Shown one piece after another: positions 33,761 through 43,862 of a DNA stretch of 64,000 bases. The first letter of the stretch is position 1; the number at the start of each line of letters is the position of its first letter. Both the position numbers and the translations under genes were made by a program. Origin of the DNA: Flammeovirga sp. SJP92 (GTDB taxonomy: Bacteria > Bacteroidota > Bacteroidia > Cytophagales > Flammeovirgaceae); the NCBI RefSeq assembly GCF_001583495.1, contig NZ_LQAQ01000099.1, forward strand, positions 192,001 through 256,000, read 5' to 3'. Below the pieces are notes generated by a model that saw nothing but the letters and a program-made list of their open reading frames with translations, ran no database searches and was not told where the DNA came from.

Positions 33761-36700
33761 TTATTTTACGTTTTCGAATACGACAATATCTTTACTCATT
33801 GGTTGACTGATATTACCATTTTCATCTTTGAATCTGACCCAAACATATTGTCTGCCTCTTCCTGCTAATGTCCATTTTACTTCAGATTTATAATTGATCC
33901 ATTGTGCTGAAGAGAAGTCTTTGGAATTAGACAACTGCATTTCTACGGTATCATCTGATACTTTCGTTTTGACTGTAACCGTCAATGATTCAGTACCTGT
34001 TGCACGGTCATTGAATTCAATATGATGTAAAATAGGGTGGCTGGTATCTAATATGATAGATGCAGAAATAGGTTCTGAAACTGTTCCTGCTTGATTTTTC
34101 ACTTTAAAGTAAACCTTTGCAACACCATCCTGATTATTGATTTTCCATTTTTTAGTGCGTCTAAAAGGCTCCCAAGTAGAAGGAGATGCAAAACTATAAT
34201 CATTACAGATGATCATTTCTGTAGCATTCTCAGCATTCAATTTAAGAGATACTTCAAGCTCATTGGTTGAAGGAGCACCATCATTAATGCTGATTTCAGT
34301 AGCCATTGGAACCGTTCTGTCCAAAATAATTTGCCCTCTTGTTTCGAAGGATTCATTACCTGCATAATCATAGAACTTGGCATAAATTGTTTTTTCTCCA
34401 TCTCCTTCAGTGAGCAACCACCTTACTCTTGAACGGTAATGCGTCCAGTAACCATCAGAAAAGTCAGGGTTGTTAGAAATCACCATAAAGTCAGCTCCCA
34501 TACAAATTGGATTCAAAATAACTTCTCTATTGCTAGCTCTTGTGTAGTGTTGTCCTTTATCTACAATTAATTGAGGCTGAGAAGGAGGGTCTCTATCCCA
34601 AACAATATCTTTTTTGATGATACGAGTGACATTGTCATGATCATCTTTAAACTGAATGTAAAGTCTCTTCTTACCTTCATCTCCCATTAAAGGGTAATTA
34701 TATTCCTCTTCATAAGGAAGCCACTCTGCACCTTCCCAGTAAGGGTGATCAGAAATTCTCATGTAATAAGCCGAATCTGCTTTAAACTTCATATCTAGTG
34801 CTACATCTCTGATAAATGTAAACTGACTAGGTACCGCAATTTGTTCTGGTAAATCAGGTACATTAATGTTGACATGAAGATCCTGAGGAGAAGTGGCATC
34901 AAAATAAAGTTTTTCTACCAATGGCTCCGAAATGTTGCCGGCAAAATCTTTAAAACGAACATATAAAGTTCTGTAGCCAATTGGTCCACCTTTCACACTC
35001 ATACCATAAAAGAATGGCATTTCTGTATAAGGCATCCATGAGGCAGTATAAAAAGTAGAATCCTCTGTGATTTGCATGGCCACTGCGGTTTCTGATTTTA
35101 CCTTAGCAATGTAATCCTTTGTATAGTAAATACGAGATTCCGTTGGTAATACTTTTAATTCAATTGAGGAGTTGAACGGAGGTGTTTTATCCCAATTGAT
35201 TTTATCGTGTACAGTTTGGCTGATGGTTCCTGTTTCAGATTTAAATTTTGCATAAAGTGTTTTTATTCCATCTGGTTCTTTGAGATGATAAATTACTTTA
35301 TTGGTATATTCTTGCCATTCTGAATTCTCAAGATATTCATCATCACCAATTTTCATGTGAGTGGCATTGAGACAGAACAAGCTTAATTCAACCTTGCCGT
35401 CTTGTCTTGTATTATATTCTTGATTATTATCTATCGAAATTCTAGGACTCAAAGGTCTTACCTCTTTGAAAATAGAGTCGGCATAGATTTCAGATACATT
35501 TCTTGCACGGTCTCTAAACTGTGCTTTCAATACTCTATACCCCGCTTTATTACCAATAAAAACATCAAAAGGAACTGTAGAAAATTCTCTCCAGTGTGCA
35601 TTTTCAAAGTTTTCGGCAAGTGCTACTTTCATCATTAGAGCATCTTTAGCTCTAACTCTAGCTCTTATTTTATTATCAGTTGTTTTTCCATCTCCAAATA
35701 CCTGAACCATCCCATTGGTGGGAGGATCTTTGTCGTAGCGGATTTTTGTCATAATAGGTCGAGACTGGTTTTTTGCTCTGTCTCTATATTTTACCCATAC
35801 TTCACGGTCTCCAGTTTCCCCTTCGGCCAAAGTCCACATTTTTACTTTAGAGAAAGGTTCCCATCCGCCAGCCGTATGAAATCCCTTGTCATTAGAAAGT
35901 CGCATTTCAACAGCATCAGTAGCATGCAATTGTAAACTTACATTGGTTGATTTTGTATATTCATCTCCGTTGTTAATTGCAATTCTTGGGTTAATAGGAG
36001 GCTTTGTATCAATGTATATTGCTGTATTAATTAAACCAGATTCATTACCTGCTTTATCCCTGAATCGGATGTATACTCTTTTGTAACCTTCATACACATC
36101 GTCTTCCATCAGCCAATCTTCCATGAAATCTCTGTATCTTCTCCATTTCTGACCATAGAAATTAAGGCTATTACTGACTTTCATATATTCAGCACCTTTT
36201 GCTCTCATTTCAAGGGCCACCTGCCTGTTATGAGAATTGACATACATAATTCCTGTTTCTTTATCTACAACAGCATAGTCGGCAACAATGTCAATGGATT
36301 GCGGAATTGGAGCTTTAGTATCTAGTTTGATATGGTCAGTGTAGACCTTGGTTTCATTTCCAGCATCATCTTTAAATTTCACGTAGATTTTTTTGATTCC
36401 ATCACCTGCTGGAAGCAACCACGTGTTCAAGTGTTTTCTGAAGGGTCTCCAATCTGCATTATTAAAAACGCCCGTATTACTGATATTCATCCATGTGGCT
36501 TCCTCACATTTGAAGTCAATTTCAACACTTCTGTATTTTGTATAGTTACCCCTAGAGAAGTTTACACGTCCCCTGTAAGGAGGTTTAGTATCTAGATAAA
36601 TAAAACCTACAAAAGTGTCAGTAGTAGCACCACTTTTCAATTGGAACTTTAGGAAAACTTCTTTAGCCCCATCTCCTTCAGATAAGGTCCAGAAATAAGT

Positions 36701-36913
36701 TTTCTGATATCCAATCCACTCACAATCACTGAAATCGAAGTTTTCACTGATTTTCATCTTGTAAGCTTCTGGAATATTTATGTTGAGTTGAATCTCTTGT
36801 TTGTTCGTTAATTCTCCTTCTTCAATGTTTACGCCAACCTGTGCAAAAGAATGAAACTGAAAGAACAGCGTGAGTAATAGAAAGGAAAAAATATATTTAA
36901 ATTGAAACTTCAT
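33761..36913 (-). CDS. Large secreted protein of about eleven Ig-like repeats
   Basis: 1050 residues with signal peptide 1-25. The mature protein is about eleven repeats of roughly 90 residues. Each has a strand with a M(K/R)ISxxxxFxxxxW-type motif, a W.L.EGDG..KVYVKFKDxAGN loop and a junction LDT(K/R)xP (ten junctions visible, such as YLDTKPP, YIDTKPP, VWDRDPP, ILDTSHP). The AGN and DTxxP motifs are those of bacterial Ig-like domains. No sorting tail or catalytic domain is visible. It is co-directional with, and 94 nt downstream of, a DUF5723-type barrel gene, so it may be a surface or periplasmic rod anchored through that barrel. Confidence 0.75.
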   Translation of the reverse strand: MKFQFKYIFSFLLLTLFFQFHSFAQVGVNIEEGELTNKQEIQLNINIPEAYKMKISENFDFSDCEWIGYQKTYFWTLSEGDGAKEVFLKFQLKSGATTDTFVGFIYLDTKPPYRGRVNFSRGNYTKYRSVEIDFKCEEATWMNISNTGVFNNADWRPFRKHLNTWLLPAGDGIKKIYVKFKDDAGNETKVYTDHIKLDTKAPIPQSIDIVADYAVVDKETGIMYVNSHNRQVALEMRAKGAEYMKVSNSLNFYGQKWRRYRDFMEDWLMEDDVYEGYKRVYIRFRDKAGNESGLINTAIYIDTKPPINPRIAINNGDEYTKSTNVSLQLHATDAVEMRLSNDKGFHTAGGWEPFSKVKMWTLAEGETGDREVWVKYRDRAKNQSRPIMTKIRYDKDPPTNGMVQVFGDGKTTDNKIRARVRAKDALMMKVALAENFENAHWREFSTVPFDVFIGNKAGYRVLKAQFRDRARNVSEIYADSIFKEVRPLSPRISIDNNQEYNTRQDGKVELSLFCLNATHMKIGDDEYLENSEWQEYTNKVIYHLKEPDGIKTLYAKFKSETGTISQTVHDKINWDKTPPFNSSIELKVLPTESRIYYTKDYIAKVKSETAVAMQITEDSTFYTASWMPYTEMPFFYGMSVKGGPIGYRTLYVRFKDFAGNISEPLVEKLYFDATSPQDLHVNINVPDLPEQIAVPSQFTFIRDVALDMKFKADSAYYMRISDHPYWEGAEWLPYEEEYNYPLMGDEGKKRLYIQFKDDHDNVTRIIKKDIVWDRDPPSQPQLIVDKGQHYTRASNREVILNPICMGADFMVISNNPDFSDGYWTHYRSRVRWLLTEGDGEKTIYAKFYDYAGNESFETRGQIILDRTVPMATEISINDGAPSTNELEVSLKLNAENATEMIICNDYSFASPSTWEPFRRTKKWKINNQDGVAKVYFKVKNQAGTVSEPISASIILDTSHPILHHIEFNDRATGTESLTVTVKTKVSDDTVEMQLSNSKDFSSAQWINYKSEVKWTLAGRGRQYVWVRFKDENGNISQPMSKDIVVFENVK

Positions 36914-37007
36914 GACAATCTGGAAAATTTAATTAGGCATACTGCAAATATTGGGCAAGAACTTTTTTTCCATCCAAATCAACTATGCAGAATATAAAAA
37001 AACGCCT

Positions 37008-38555
37008 TTAAAGTTTAAATCTTAACGCTGCCGCAGCTATTGAAATTGTACTTGAGTTGCCAGAAAGTGAGAAGTAAGAAAGAACATCATGAGTTGATAC
37101 TCCTAATTCATAAAAACCTTTTCTTGAAGTATAAGTCACACCAATAGGAAATTTAAACACATCATTATTACCTCCAAAGTTGAAACCAGTTGAGAATGAT
37201 AAAAGTTTGAAGGGTTTGAAATCACCGCCAATAGCATAGAGAGGTTCTTGTAAGTTGCCTGGAGCATCATTTTGAGGTATGATAACGTCAACACCTAAAT
37301 GAACTAATCTGAAGAACTCATAACTAGCACCTAATCGGATAGTCGTAGGTAACTCGATTCTTTGACTTTCGTCTAATATTTGCCAATCTAATGGGTTGTT
37401 ACTACCTGCAAGTTGTACTGTACCTTCATTCTGAACAAAGATGTTATAATTATCAACTCCTTGACCACGAACTGCTCCTAACGTTACATCATCTACAGAA
37501 TAGATTTGACCTGTCCAGTTCATTTCTCCATAATTATTAAGAGCAAGGCCAAGTTTAAGATTTCTTTTGATAACAAAGGTGATACCTGCGTCTAGACCGA
37601 AGCCACTGCCAGCCGGTTTTGGATTAACAAGTTTTTGAGCCATAGGTCTATCATCAAACGTAGGATCATTTAAACCATCTACCAATACATCAATGGGATT
37701 CACAAATGAAGAGGAGAAAATGGGGCTTTGAAATTCTCCATTTTGATTGACATCAAAATCCATAATTAGTAAACCTTGCAAATACCTGACTCCAACACCT
37801 CCATAAATGGATAAATCATAGGTTTCTAATAGTTGAACTCCGTAAGAGATGTTGAATTCACGAATCCAAGTAGATTTCATTTTAGTACCATCCAATAATG
37901 ATGAAAAAGGTTGAGCATCATCCATATTTTCAAAAGTACCACTAACCACTTGATTCAATTGATCATCAGTTAAATTACCAGTGCCATTATGTCTTGGGTT
38001 ATCAATAATGTCTCCATTTGCCATTACTAGTTTTGGGAAATAGCTAGTAGCGGCACCCATGAACATTAATTCTGAAGTAAAACTATTAGTTACTGTATAC
38101 GAACTCATTCGGTCCCTAATACTAAAAGCTAGACCACCCATTTTCTTAGGCATTGTCCAACTGAAACCAAAAAGCATCACGTTTGCATCAATTGTTGTGC
38201 TTTTATCCGTGAACTTACTGATAGCCTCTTCTCTTTGTGCCAGATCAAAACGCTCAGTTCTGAAATCTGTAATAGCACTGAGGAGCTCATTGGTATTGAT
38301 TGCTTCAGAACTGAATGCAACATTACCTTCCAGCAGACCGAAAGTAAACTTAGGGTCTCTGTAATTTTTTCTGATGGCAATATTGGCCGGGTTGATGCCA
38401 ATAGCTTGATAGTCGGATACGAAAGTTGTACCTACCCCACCACGGCCAGTCACTGAATAAACACTTCCTTCACTTTGAGCATAAAGATGATTCGAAAATA
38501 GCAATAATAAACTGAAAGCGAGTGAAAAAAATATATGTTTTGTATAAGTTTTCAT
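37008..38555 (-). CDS. DUF5723-type outer-membrane beta-barrel protein
   Basis: 515 residues. Signal peptide 1-27 (LYAQ), then the YSVTGRGGVGTTFVSDYQAIGINPANIA start typical of DUF5723/PorV-FadL-like barrels, followed by alternating strands to the end. It lies in the outer membrane and is first in a probable two-gene operon with the Ig-repeat protein. The exact function is unknown; PorV relatives act with T9SS, but this protein need not. Confidence 0.75.
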   Translation of the reverse strand: MKTYTKHIFFSLAFSLLLLFSNHLYAQSEGSVYSVTGRGGVGTTFVSDYQAIGINPANIAIRKNYRDPKFTFGLLEGNVAFSSEAINTNELLSAITDFRTERFDLAQREEAISKFTDKSTTIDANVMLFGFSWTMPKKMGGLAFSIRDRMSSYTVTNSFTSELMFMGAATSYFPKLVMANGDIIDNPRHNGTGNLTDDQLNQVVSGTFENMDDAQPFSSLLDGTKMKSTWIREFNISYGVQLLETYDLSIYGGVGVRYLQGLLIMDFDVNQNGEFQSPIFSSSFVNPIDVLVDGLNDPTFDDRPMAQKLVNPKPAGSGFGLDAGITFVIKRNLKLGLALNNYGEMNWTGQIYSVDDVTLGAVRGQGVDNYNIFVQNEGTVQLAGSNNPLDWQILDESQRIELPTTIRLGASYEFFRLVHLGVDVIIPQNDAPGNLQEPLYAIGGDFKPFKLLSFSTGFNFGGNNDVFKFPIGVTYTSRKGFYELGVSTHDVLSYFSLSGNSSTISIAAAALRFKL

Positions 38556-38740
38556 AAAAGTCTGAAGATAGTTTTTTGGCCTATTTGAATAGAAAGTACC
38601 AAGAACACTGCGAACATTAGTGTTAAGAAACGTAAATATAATTAATCGAGCAATAATTTTTAAAGAAATATGAAAATAAGTCTAGATTTCTTAACTTATA
38701 TTAGTTGCCTAATTTGGTGAAATTTTTGGTAATAAAGTTT

Positions 38741-38748
38741 TACTTTTG
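38741..38748 (+). promoter_or_regulatory. Candidate -7 element of the processing protease gene
   Basis: TACTTTTG, an exact TAnnTTTG, 73 nt before the ATG at 38822. A TTTGG lies 24 nt upstream, somewhat far for -33. Confidence 0.35.
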
Positions 38749-38821
38749 AGAGATAGAGTAAAATCAAAATATTACTGCTATTGCTATCTTCCCTTATCCG
38801 TACAAAAAAGAATCATATAAT

Positions 38822-40483
38822 ATGAATAAAAGAAAAAAGTTTGTTGTATTTATTGGCCTTAGTTTTCTAACGCTTTTTTTCTTTTCTTTTTCAAGTAACA
38901 AGGTTAGTAACCATTACTTTGAAATAGCAAAGAATATGAAAATATTCGCTCAGTTATATCAAGAGGTTAATACGTATTATGTGGATGATGTGAACCCATC
39001 TGAAATGATGACCACAGGTATTGAAGCAATGTTGGCTACTTTAGACCCCTATACGAACTATATTCCTGAAGATAAAATTGAAGATTACCGTACTATGACT
39101 ACTGGTGAATATGGTGGTCTTGGAGTAGTGGTAGGTAATAGAAAAGGGAATATCACAGTATTGCTTCCAAATGAAGGATACCCTGCTTATGAAGCCGGTT
39201 TGCAAATTGGCGATATCATAGAAAGAGTGGATGGAGAAGAAATGAAGGGTAAAGGAACGGAAGAAATTAGTAAATATCTAAAAGGACAGGCAGGAAGCGA
39301 AGTAGTGCTTACCATCAAAAGGTATGGAAAAGAGGAATCATTTGATGTTCCTGTGAAAAGAGAGAAAATTCAAATTAACAACGTTCCTTATTACGGAATG
39401 GTGACGGATAATATTGGGTTGATTCAGTTGACTGATTTTACAAGAAATGCAAGTCAGGAAGTTGGGGATGCTTTGACGGAGTTGAAAGATAGAGGTGCTT
39501 CTAAAGTGATTCTTGATTTAAGAGGAAACCCTGGAGGTTTACTAAACGAGGCTGTAAATATTGTCAACTTATTTGTACCGAAAGGTTCTGATGTTGTATA
39601 TACTAAAGGCCGAATTGAGGATTGGAATAAAACTTACAAAGCAATGAATGCTCCTTTAGATACTGATATTCCAATTGCTGTTTTGATTAATGGAGGAAGT
39701 GCTTCTGCTGCAGAAATTGTTTCAGGATCTATTCAAGATTATGACAGAGGTGTTTTATTAGGATCAAGGTCTTTCGGTAAAGGTTTGGTGCAAGCTACTC
39801 GCCCGTTGGATTACAATTCTAGATTGAAAGTAACGGTAGCAAAATATTATATTCCAAGTGGAAGATGTATTCAAGCTATTGATTACAGCCATAGAAATGA
39901 GGAAGGAGAAGCGACTGTGGTTGCAGATTCTTTAAGAGAGCAGTTTACAACTGCCAATGGTAGAGTAGTGCTTGATGGAGGAGGAGTTGCTCCAGATATT
40001 AAAGTTCAGCCTTTCAATTTTGCACAAATTTCGATCAGTTTGATCTTGAAAGGCTTGATCTTCGATTATGCTACAAAATACCATCATGAACATCAGTCTA
40101 TTGCCCCGGCTAGAGACTTCGAAATATCAGATGCAGAATTTGATGAGTTTATTGCTTGGTTGAAAGACAAAGATTATGGTTATCAAACCAAAGTAGAAGT
40201 TTCAGTTGAGGAACTGGAGGAAAGTGCTAAGGCTGATAAATACTATGATGATATTCAGGAGGAAATTGAGACATTGAAGAAAAAAATATATCATAATAAA
40301 GAATCTGATGTTATCAAATTCAAGTCAGAGATTAAAGATGTCTTGCAAGCTGAAATCTGTAAAAGATACTATTTGGAAGCAGGTGAGATTGAATCTACTT
40401 TCAATGCAGATGTTGATGTGATTGAAGCTGTGAAAGTACTGAACGATACAGAAAGATATCAGAAGATTTTGACATCTAACTAA
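38822..40483 (+). CDS. C-terminal processing protease (S41, CtpA/Prc type)
   Basis: 553 residues. An N-terminal membrane anchor or signal (about 7-24), a PDZ domain (about 95-170, GEYGGLGVVVG ... GDIIERVDGEEM) and the S41 domain with GGSASAAEI (likely nucleophile Ser295) and SFGKGLVQ (Lys320). A C-terminal helical extension of about 150 residues follows. It trims or degrades periplasmic proteins from their C-termini. It ends at a good terminator. Confidence 0.93.
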   Translation: MNKRKKFVVFIGLSFLTLFFFSFSSNKVSNHYFEIAKNMKIFAQLYQEVNTYYVDDVNPSEMMTTGIEAMLATLDPYTNYIPEDKIEDYRTMTTGEYGGLGVVVGNRKGNITVLLPNEGYPAYEAGLQIGDIIERVDGEEMKGKGTEEISKYLKGQAGSEVVLTIKRYGKEESFDVPVKREKIQINNVPYYGMVTDNIGLIQLTDFTRNASQEVGDALTELKDRGASKVILDLRGNPGGLLNEAVNIVNLFVPKGSDVVYTKGRIEDWNKTYKAMNAPLDTDIPIAVLINGGSASAAEIVSGSIQDYDRGVLLGSRSFGKGLVQATRPLDYNSRLKVTVAKYYIPSGRCIQAIDYSHRNEEGEATVVADSLREQFTTANGRVVLDGGGVAPDIKVQPFNFAQISISLILKGLIFDYATKYHHEHQSIAPARDFEISDAEFDEFIAWLKDKDYGYQTKVEVSVEELEESAKADKYYDDIQEEIETLKKKIYHNKESDVIKFKSEIKDVLQAEICKRYYLEAGEIESTFNADVDVIEAVKVLNDTERYQKILTSN

Positions 40484-40505
40484 AAGAAATATCTATAATA
40501 TGAAG

Positions 40506-40536
40506 AAAAGGTTATCAGAAACGATAGCCTTTTTTT
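40506..40536 (+). terminator. Terminator of the processing protease gene
   Basis: AAGGTTATC pairs with GATAGCCTT around AGAAAC, then a seven-T run. Confidence 0.8.
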
Positions 40537-40653
40537 GTTGCAAAATTTTTTAAAAATTTTAGATCCCTGCTTATATTAGAACTCAAGCAAACTACTTTTC
40601 AGTTTCTTAATTCTATTTTTCAAAGCTAGACTCTTCGGATAATTCAAACGATC

Positions 40654-41535
40654 ATGTTCGCAAATAATCATATCATAGACAGCATCCTTGAGATTTTTAA
40701 TTACTCCTTCGTTATAGGAGGGAAAACTTTCACACCGTTTTCGGTCTTTCAAGTACTCTTCCTTTTTGTTTGTGTTTTTTATTTTTCCAAAAAGGTAAGA
40801 GACCTACTTGTCAATAAAATTTTACTGAAATATCATGTCAGTGAATCTCTGAGCTATAACATTGGTAAATTAGTAAGATATGCTTCTACTATTGTTGGAA
40901 GTGCAATTATTATTCAAAGTACAGGTATTGATTTGAGTTCATTGCATGTCTTGATTGCATCATTAGGTGTTGGTATTGGTTTTGGTTTACAGACTATTGC
41001 AGATAACTTTCTGTCAGGTATTATTATTTTATTTGAACAGCCTATTAAAGTTGGTGATATGGTAGAGGTGGGTGATGTTAGGGGAAGAATAGTTGAAATT
41101 TCTTCAAGGTCTTCTACAATTAGAACAAATGATAATATTACAGTTATTGTACCCAATTCTCATTTTATCTCTAACAATGTGATCAACTGGAGTTATAATG
41201 AGAAAACGGTGAGACTGAGGATTCCTATTGGTGTGTCTTATAAAGAAGATCCTGAAAGAATAGAGAAAATAGCCGTGGAAGAGGCATTAAAAGTACATGG
41301 TGTTTTAAAACATCCTCAACCAGAGTTGATCTTTACAGAATGGGGAGACAGTTCTATCAATTTTACCTTAAATGTGTGGACAGTCCATTATTATTCTCAA
41401 CCGGATCTATTAAAAAGTAAAGTCTATTACGCCCTCTTTAAAAGATTTAATGCAGAGCAAATTGAGATTCCTTTCCCTCAAAGAGACTTAAACCTAAGAG
41501 ATGGATGGGAAAAGCTAGAATCGTCAAAAAGTTAG
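40654..41535 (+). CDS. Small-conductance mechanosensitive channel (MscS family)
   Basis: 293 residues. Three membrane helices (about 18-40, 65-85, 92-125), the pore-lining third one with SLGVGIGFGLQTIADNFLSG, then the beta-domain PIKVGDMVEVGDVRGRIVEI and VPNSHFISNNVINWS, and an alpha/beta C-terminus. It opens under membrane tension to relieve hypo-osmotic shock in the inner membrane. Confidence 0.93.
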   Translation: MFANNHIIDSILEIFNYSFVIGGKTFTPFSVFQVLFLFVCVFYFSKKVRDLLVNKILLKYHVSESLSYNIGKLVRYASTIVGSAIIIQSTGIDLSSLHVLIASLGVGIGFGLQTIADNFLSGIIILFEQPIKVGDMVEVGDVRGRIVEISSRSSTIRTNDNITVIVPNSHFISNNVINWSYNEKTVRLRIPIGVSYKEDPERIEKIAVEEALKVHGVLKHPQPELIFTEWGDSSINFTLNVWTVHYYSQPDLLKSKVYYALFKRFNAEQIEIPFPQRDLNLRDGWEKLESSKS

Positions 41536-41651
41536 AGTTCATACTACTTTAGTGATAATTTGATATACTTCAATCATATTTTGATAGTCTTATAAAAATG
41601 TTGGTCGTTCAACAAAGTATAATTTTTCAAAAAAGACAAATCAATTCTAAT

Positions 41652-42155
41652 ATGAAAAAGTTACTTCTTTTTATCAATTTGATCGTATTATCATCTTTCA
41701 ATATCTATGCTCAGACAGCGTCCAATACTTCCATTGCTAAAAGCTTAGGTTTATTTGTTTTTCCATCTGATGGTCAAGATCAGGCTACTTTAGATGCGGA
41801 TGAAATGGCTTGTTACAAATGGGCTATTGAACAGACAGGTTATGACCCAATGAACCCTACAAAAATAGAAGCAAAACAAGCAGATACTTCGGCAGATGGT
41901 TCGATGGTTGTAGGTGCAGCAGGTGGTGCGGCTGCAGGAGCGGCAATCGGTGCTATTGCAGGCGATGCAGGAAAAGGTGCAGCGATAGGTTCTGTTGTAG
42001 GAGGTTTAAAAGGAAGAAGAGCAAAAGTGTATGGCGATGCAGCAGAACAAGCTCATCATAATGAGACGGCGGCTCAACAGGAAAAGGCGTTAAAGGATAA
42101 TTTCAATAAAGCATTTACGGCTTGTATGAGTGGTAAAGGTTATACAGTTCAATAA
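41652..42155 (+). CDS. Secreted glycine-zipper protein
   Basis: 167 residues from the ATG at 41652, chosen because it starts a signal peptide (MKKLLLFINLIVLSSFNIYA); the longer frame from 41598 has no such start. The mature part has two cysteines and a glycine-zipper (VVGAAGGAAAGAAIGAIAGD... GAAIGSVVGGLKG), typical of YMGG-like outer-membrane-associated proteins. Function unknown. Confidence 0.75.
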   Translation: MKKLLLFINLIVLSSFNIYAQTASNTSIAKSLGLFVFPSDGQDQATLDADEMACYKWAIEQTGYDPMNPTKIEAKQADTSADGSMVVGAAGGAAAGAAIGAIAGDAGKGAAIGSVVGGLKGRRAKVYGDAAEQAHHNETAAQQEKALKDNFNKAFTACMSGKGYTVQ

Positions 42156-42178
42156 AGCTGTGTACTAATAAAAAGGGG

Positions 42179-42230
42179 AGCATGTTTGCAACTTCATTCA
42201 ACAGGGAAGTTACAAACATGCTTTTTTTAT
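42179..42230. terminator. Bidirectional terminator between convergent genes
   Basis: A 16-bp stem (42179-42194 with 42207-42222, one wobble) followed by TTTTTTT, serving the glycine-zipper gene and the spondin lipoprotein. Confidence 0.85.
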
Positions 42231-42910
42231 ATTTTTTGAAATCTGAAAGTGGCAACTGCTGGTGTTATTTCAGTTCCATTACCCAAAGGAGCTTTAGTGA
42301 TTTTGAAGATATTTACAGCTGGTGTAGTGGGAGCATTAGGAGAGGTGAAAGTTTCACCATCATCTGTTCCTGAATCATAATGTGTTGGATCTATTGTTAC
42401 ATCATCAATCCATTCATCGTTTTCATAAAGATTTAAATTTTCTACCGCGACAAACCAGTCTGGACTTGGAGCAATCATCGAAACTAAACTGACATAACTA
42501 TGATCACTGTTGACTGTAATCTCAAATTCAATTTTTGAAGTTCCAGAAGATAAACCACCCTCACTGATTAGTAAATCTGCTTCTCCTGAAGAAATAATAT
42601 CTAAAATTTCTGTAGTAAGAGGAGCTTTGCTTCCAGTTTCCGCCATCACTTTAATTCCATTGGTGGCTAATGTATTTTCTTTAAATAAGGTTGTATCTGT
42701 ATTGTGGGCCATTCCAATTACCCCTGAAAAATGTGAATTGCTGGGGTAGTCTGTTGGATGCGAACTCGCTGACCATGTTCCTTGGTAAGTTACTTTATAA
42801 GTTGCAGTAACAGGATCATCGTCTTCAGGTGGTTGAACATTATCATCATCATTTGAACAGCTTAGTAAAATACCGATGAGTAATAGAGATAGAATTTGTA
42901 GGTTTTTCAT
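42227..42910 (-). CDS. Spondin-domain lipoprotein
   Basis: 227 residues from the ATG at 42910 (MKNLQILSLLLIGILLSCSN, Cys18); the frame extends upstream to 42982 but without a signal. After an acidic linker comes a spondin_N domain: YKVTYQGTWSASSHPTDYPS, SHFSGVIGMAH, SMIAPSPDWFVAVENLNLY, and YDSGTDDGETF. Spondin domains are better known from animal matrix proteins but are frequent as secreted or lipoproteins in marine bacteria. The ligand is unknown. Confidence 0.85.
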   Translation of the reverse strand: MKNLQILSLLLIGILLSCSNDDDNVQPPEDDDPVTATYKVTYQGTWSASSHPTDYPSNSHFSGVIGMAHNTDTTLFKENTLATNGIKVMAETGSKAPLTTEILDIISSGEADLLISEGGLSSGTSKIEFEITVNSDHSYVSLVSMIAPSPDWFVAVENLNLYENDEWIDDVTIDPTHYDSGTDDGETFTSPNAPTTPAVNIFKITKAPLGNGTEITPAVATFRFQKI

Positions 42911-43108
42911 AATATAATTTTGTAGCAATTTAAATTTTGTAAGTCCCAAAATGAACACGAGGGAACTTTGGTACTTAAGCATAAAGATACTTTATTCCAA
43001 ACCAACGATATGTGAAGAGCATCACATTTTGAAAAAAACTTATATTAATCCTTTTTTTATTGACGATAAGTACAAATCTGAGACAAGCGACTTGGTTTTG
43101 TAGTTGTA

Positions 43109-43855
43109 TTAAGCGGCCTCCTCTTCTAATCGTTTTATATCAAAATTATTGAAGCCTTCATGGACCACAATTGTGATTTTATTTTGAGAAAGTAATTCTA
43201 ATACAGCAAGAAAGTTGAAGACAATAGCCACATTATTGAAATCTTCTTGAATTAGCTCCATAAATGAAAACTCCTTTCGTGTTTCAAGTCTTTTGACAAT
43301 AGTATCTTGACGTTCCTCTTGAGAATACGGATAAGGAACCACTTGATGTCGGGGAGCATTTTCTCTCGCCTCTGCTTTTCTTAATGCAGTTTGATAGAAT
43401 TTGAGTAGTTTGAAAAGGTCAATGTCTTGCAGTTCCTGTTCGACACCAATTTCTTCTTCTAATTGCTGTACTTCTGATTGAATATTTCCTCTTTTTTCAC
43501 GGTCAAGCATGTCTGCTTCCCATTCTTCAAGCGTATTAAGTACAGATTTGTATTTCATGTATTCCAAGAGGTGTTTGACAAGCTCATCTCTTGGATCAAT
43601 ATCATTTCCTTCTTCATCTTTTTCTACTCTAGGAAGAAGCATTTTGGCTTTAATTCTCATCAAAGTAGCCGCCACAACAATAAAATCACTTGCCAATTCG
43701 ATATTCAACCTTTCCATTTCTTCCATGTATTCCATAAAATCATTGGTAATACTGTAGATTGGAATATCATGAATGTCCAATTCATCTCTTTGAATAAAGA
43801 AAAGTAAAAGGTCAAAAGGACCTTCGAAAATAGGGAGATTGATTTCGAAACTCAT
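43109..43855 (-). CDS. scpA: Segregation and condensation protein A
   Basis: 248 residues. N-terminal FEGPFDLLLFFIQRDELDIHDIPI, middle FIVVAATLMRIKAKMLLPR, and a C-terminal winged-helix part ending FLAVLELLSQNKITIV. It is the kleisin that bridges SMC heads with ScpB for chromosome condensation. It follows the phosphatase gene by 7 nt. Confidence 0.95.
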   Translation of the reverse strand: MSFEINLPIFEGPFDLLLFFIQRDELDIHDIPIYSITNDFMEYMEEMERLNIELASDFIVVAATLMRIKAKMLLPRVEKDEEGNDIDPRDELVKHLLEYMKYKSVLNTLEEWEADMLDREKRGNIQSEVQQLEEEIGVEQELQDIDLFKLLKFYQTALRKAEARENAPRHQVVPYPYSQEERQDTIVKRLETRKEFSFMELIQEDFNNVAIVFNFLAVLELLSQNKITIVVHEGFNNFDIKRLEEEAA

Positions 43856-43862
43856 GAAAAAA

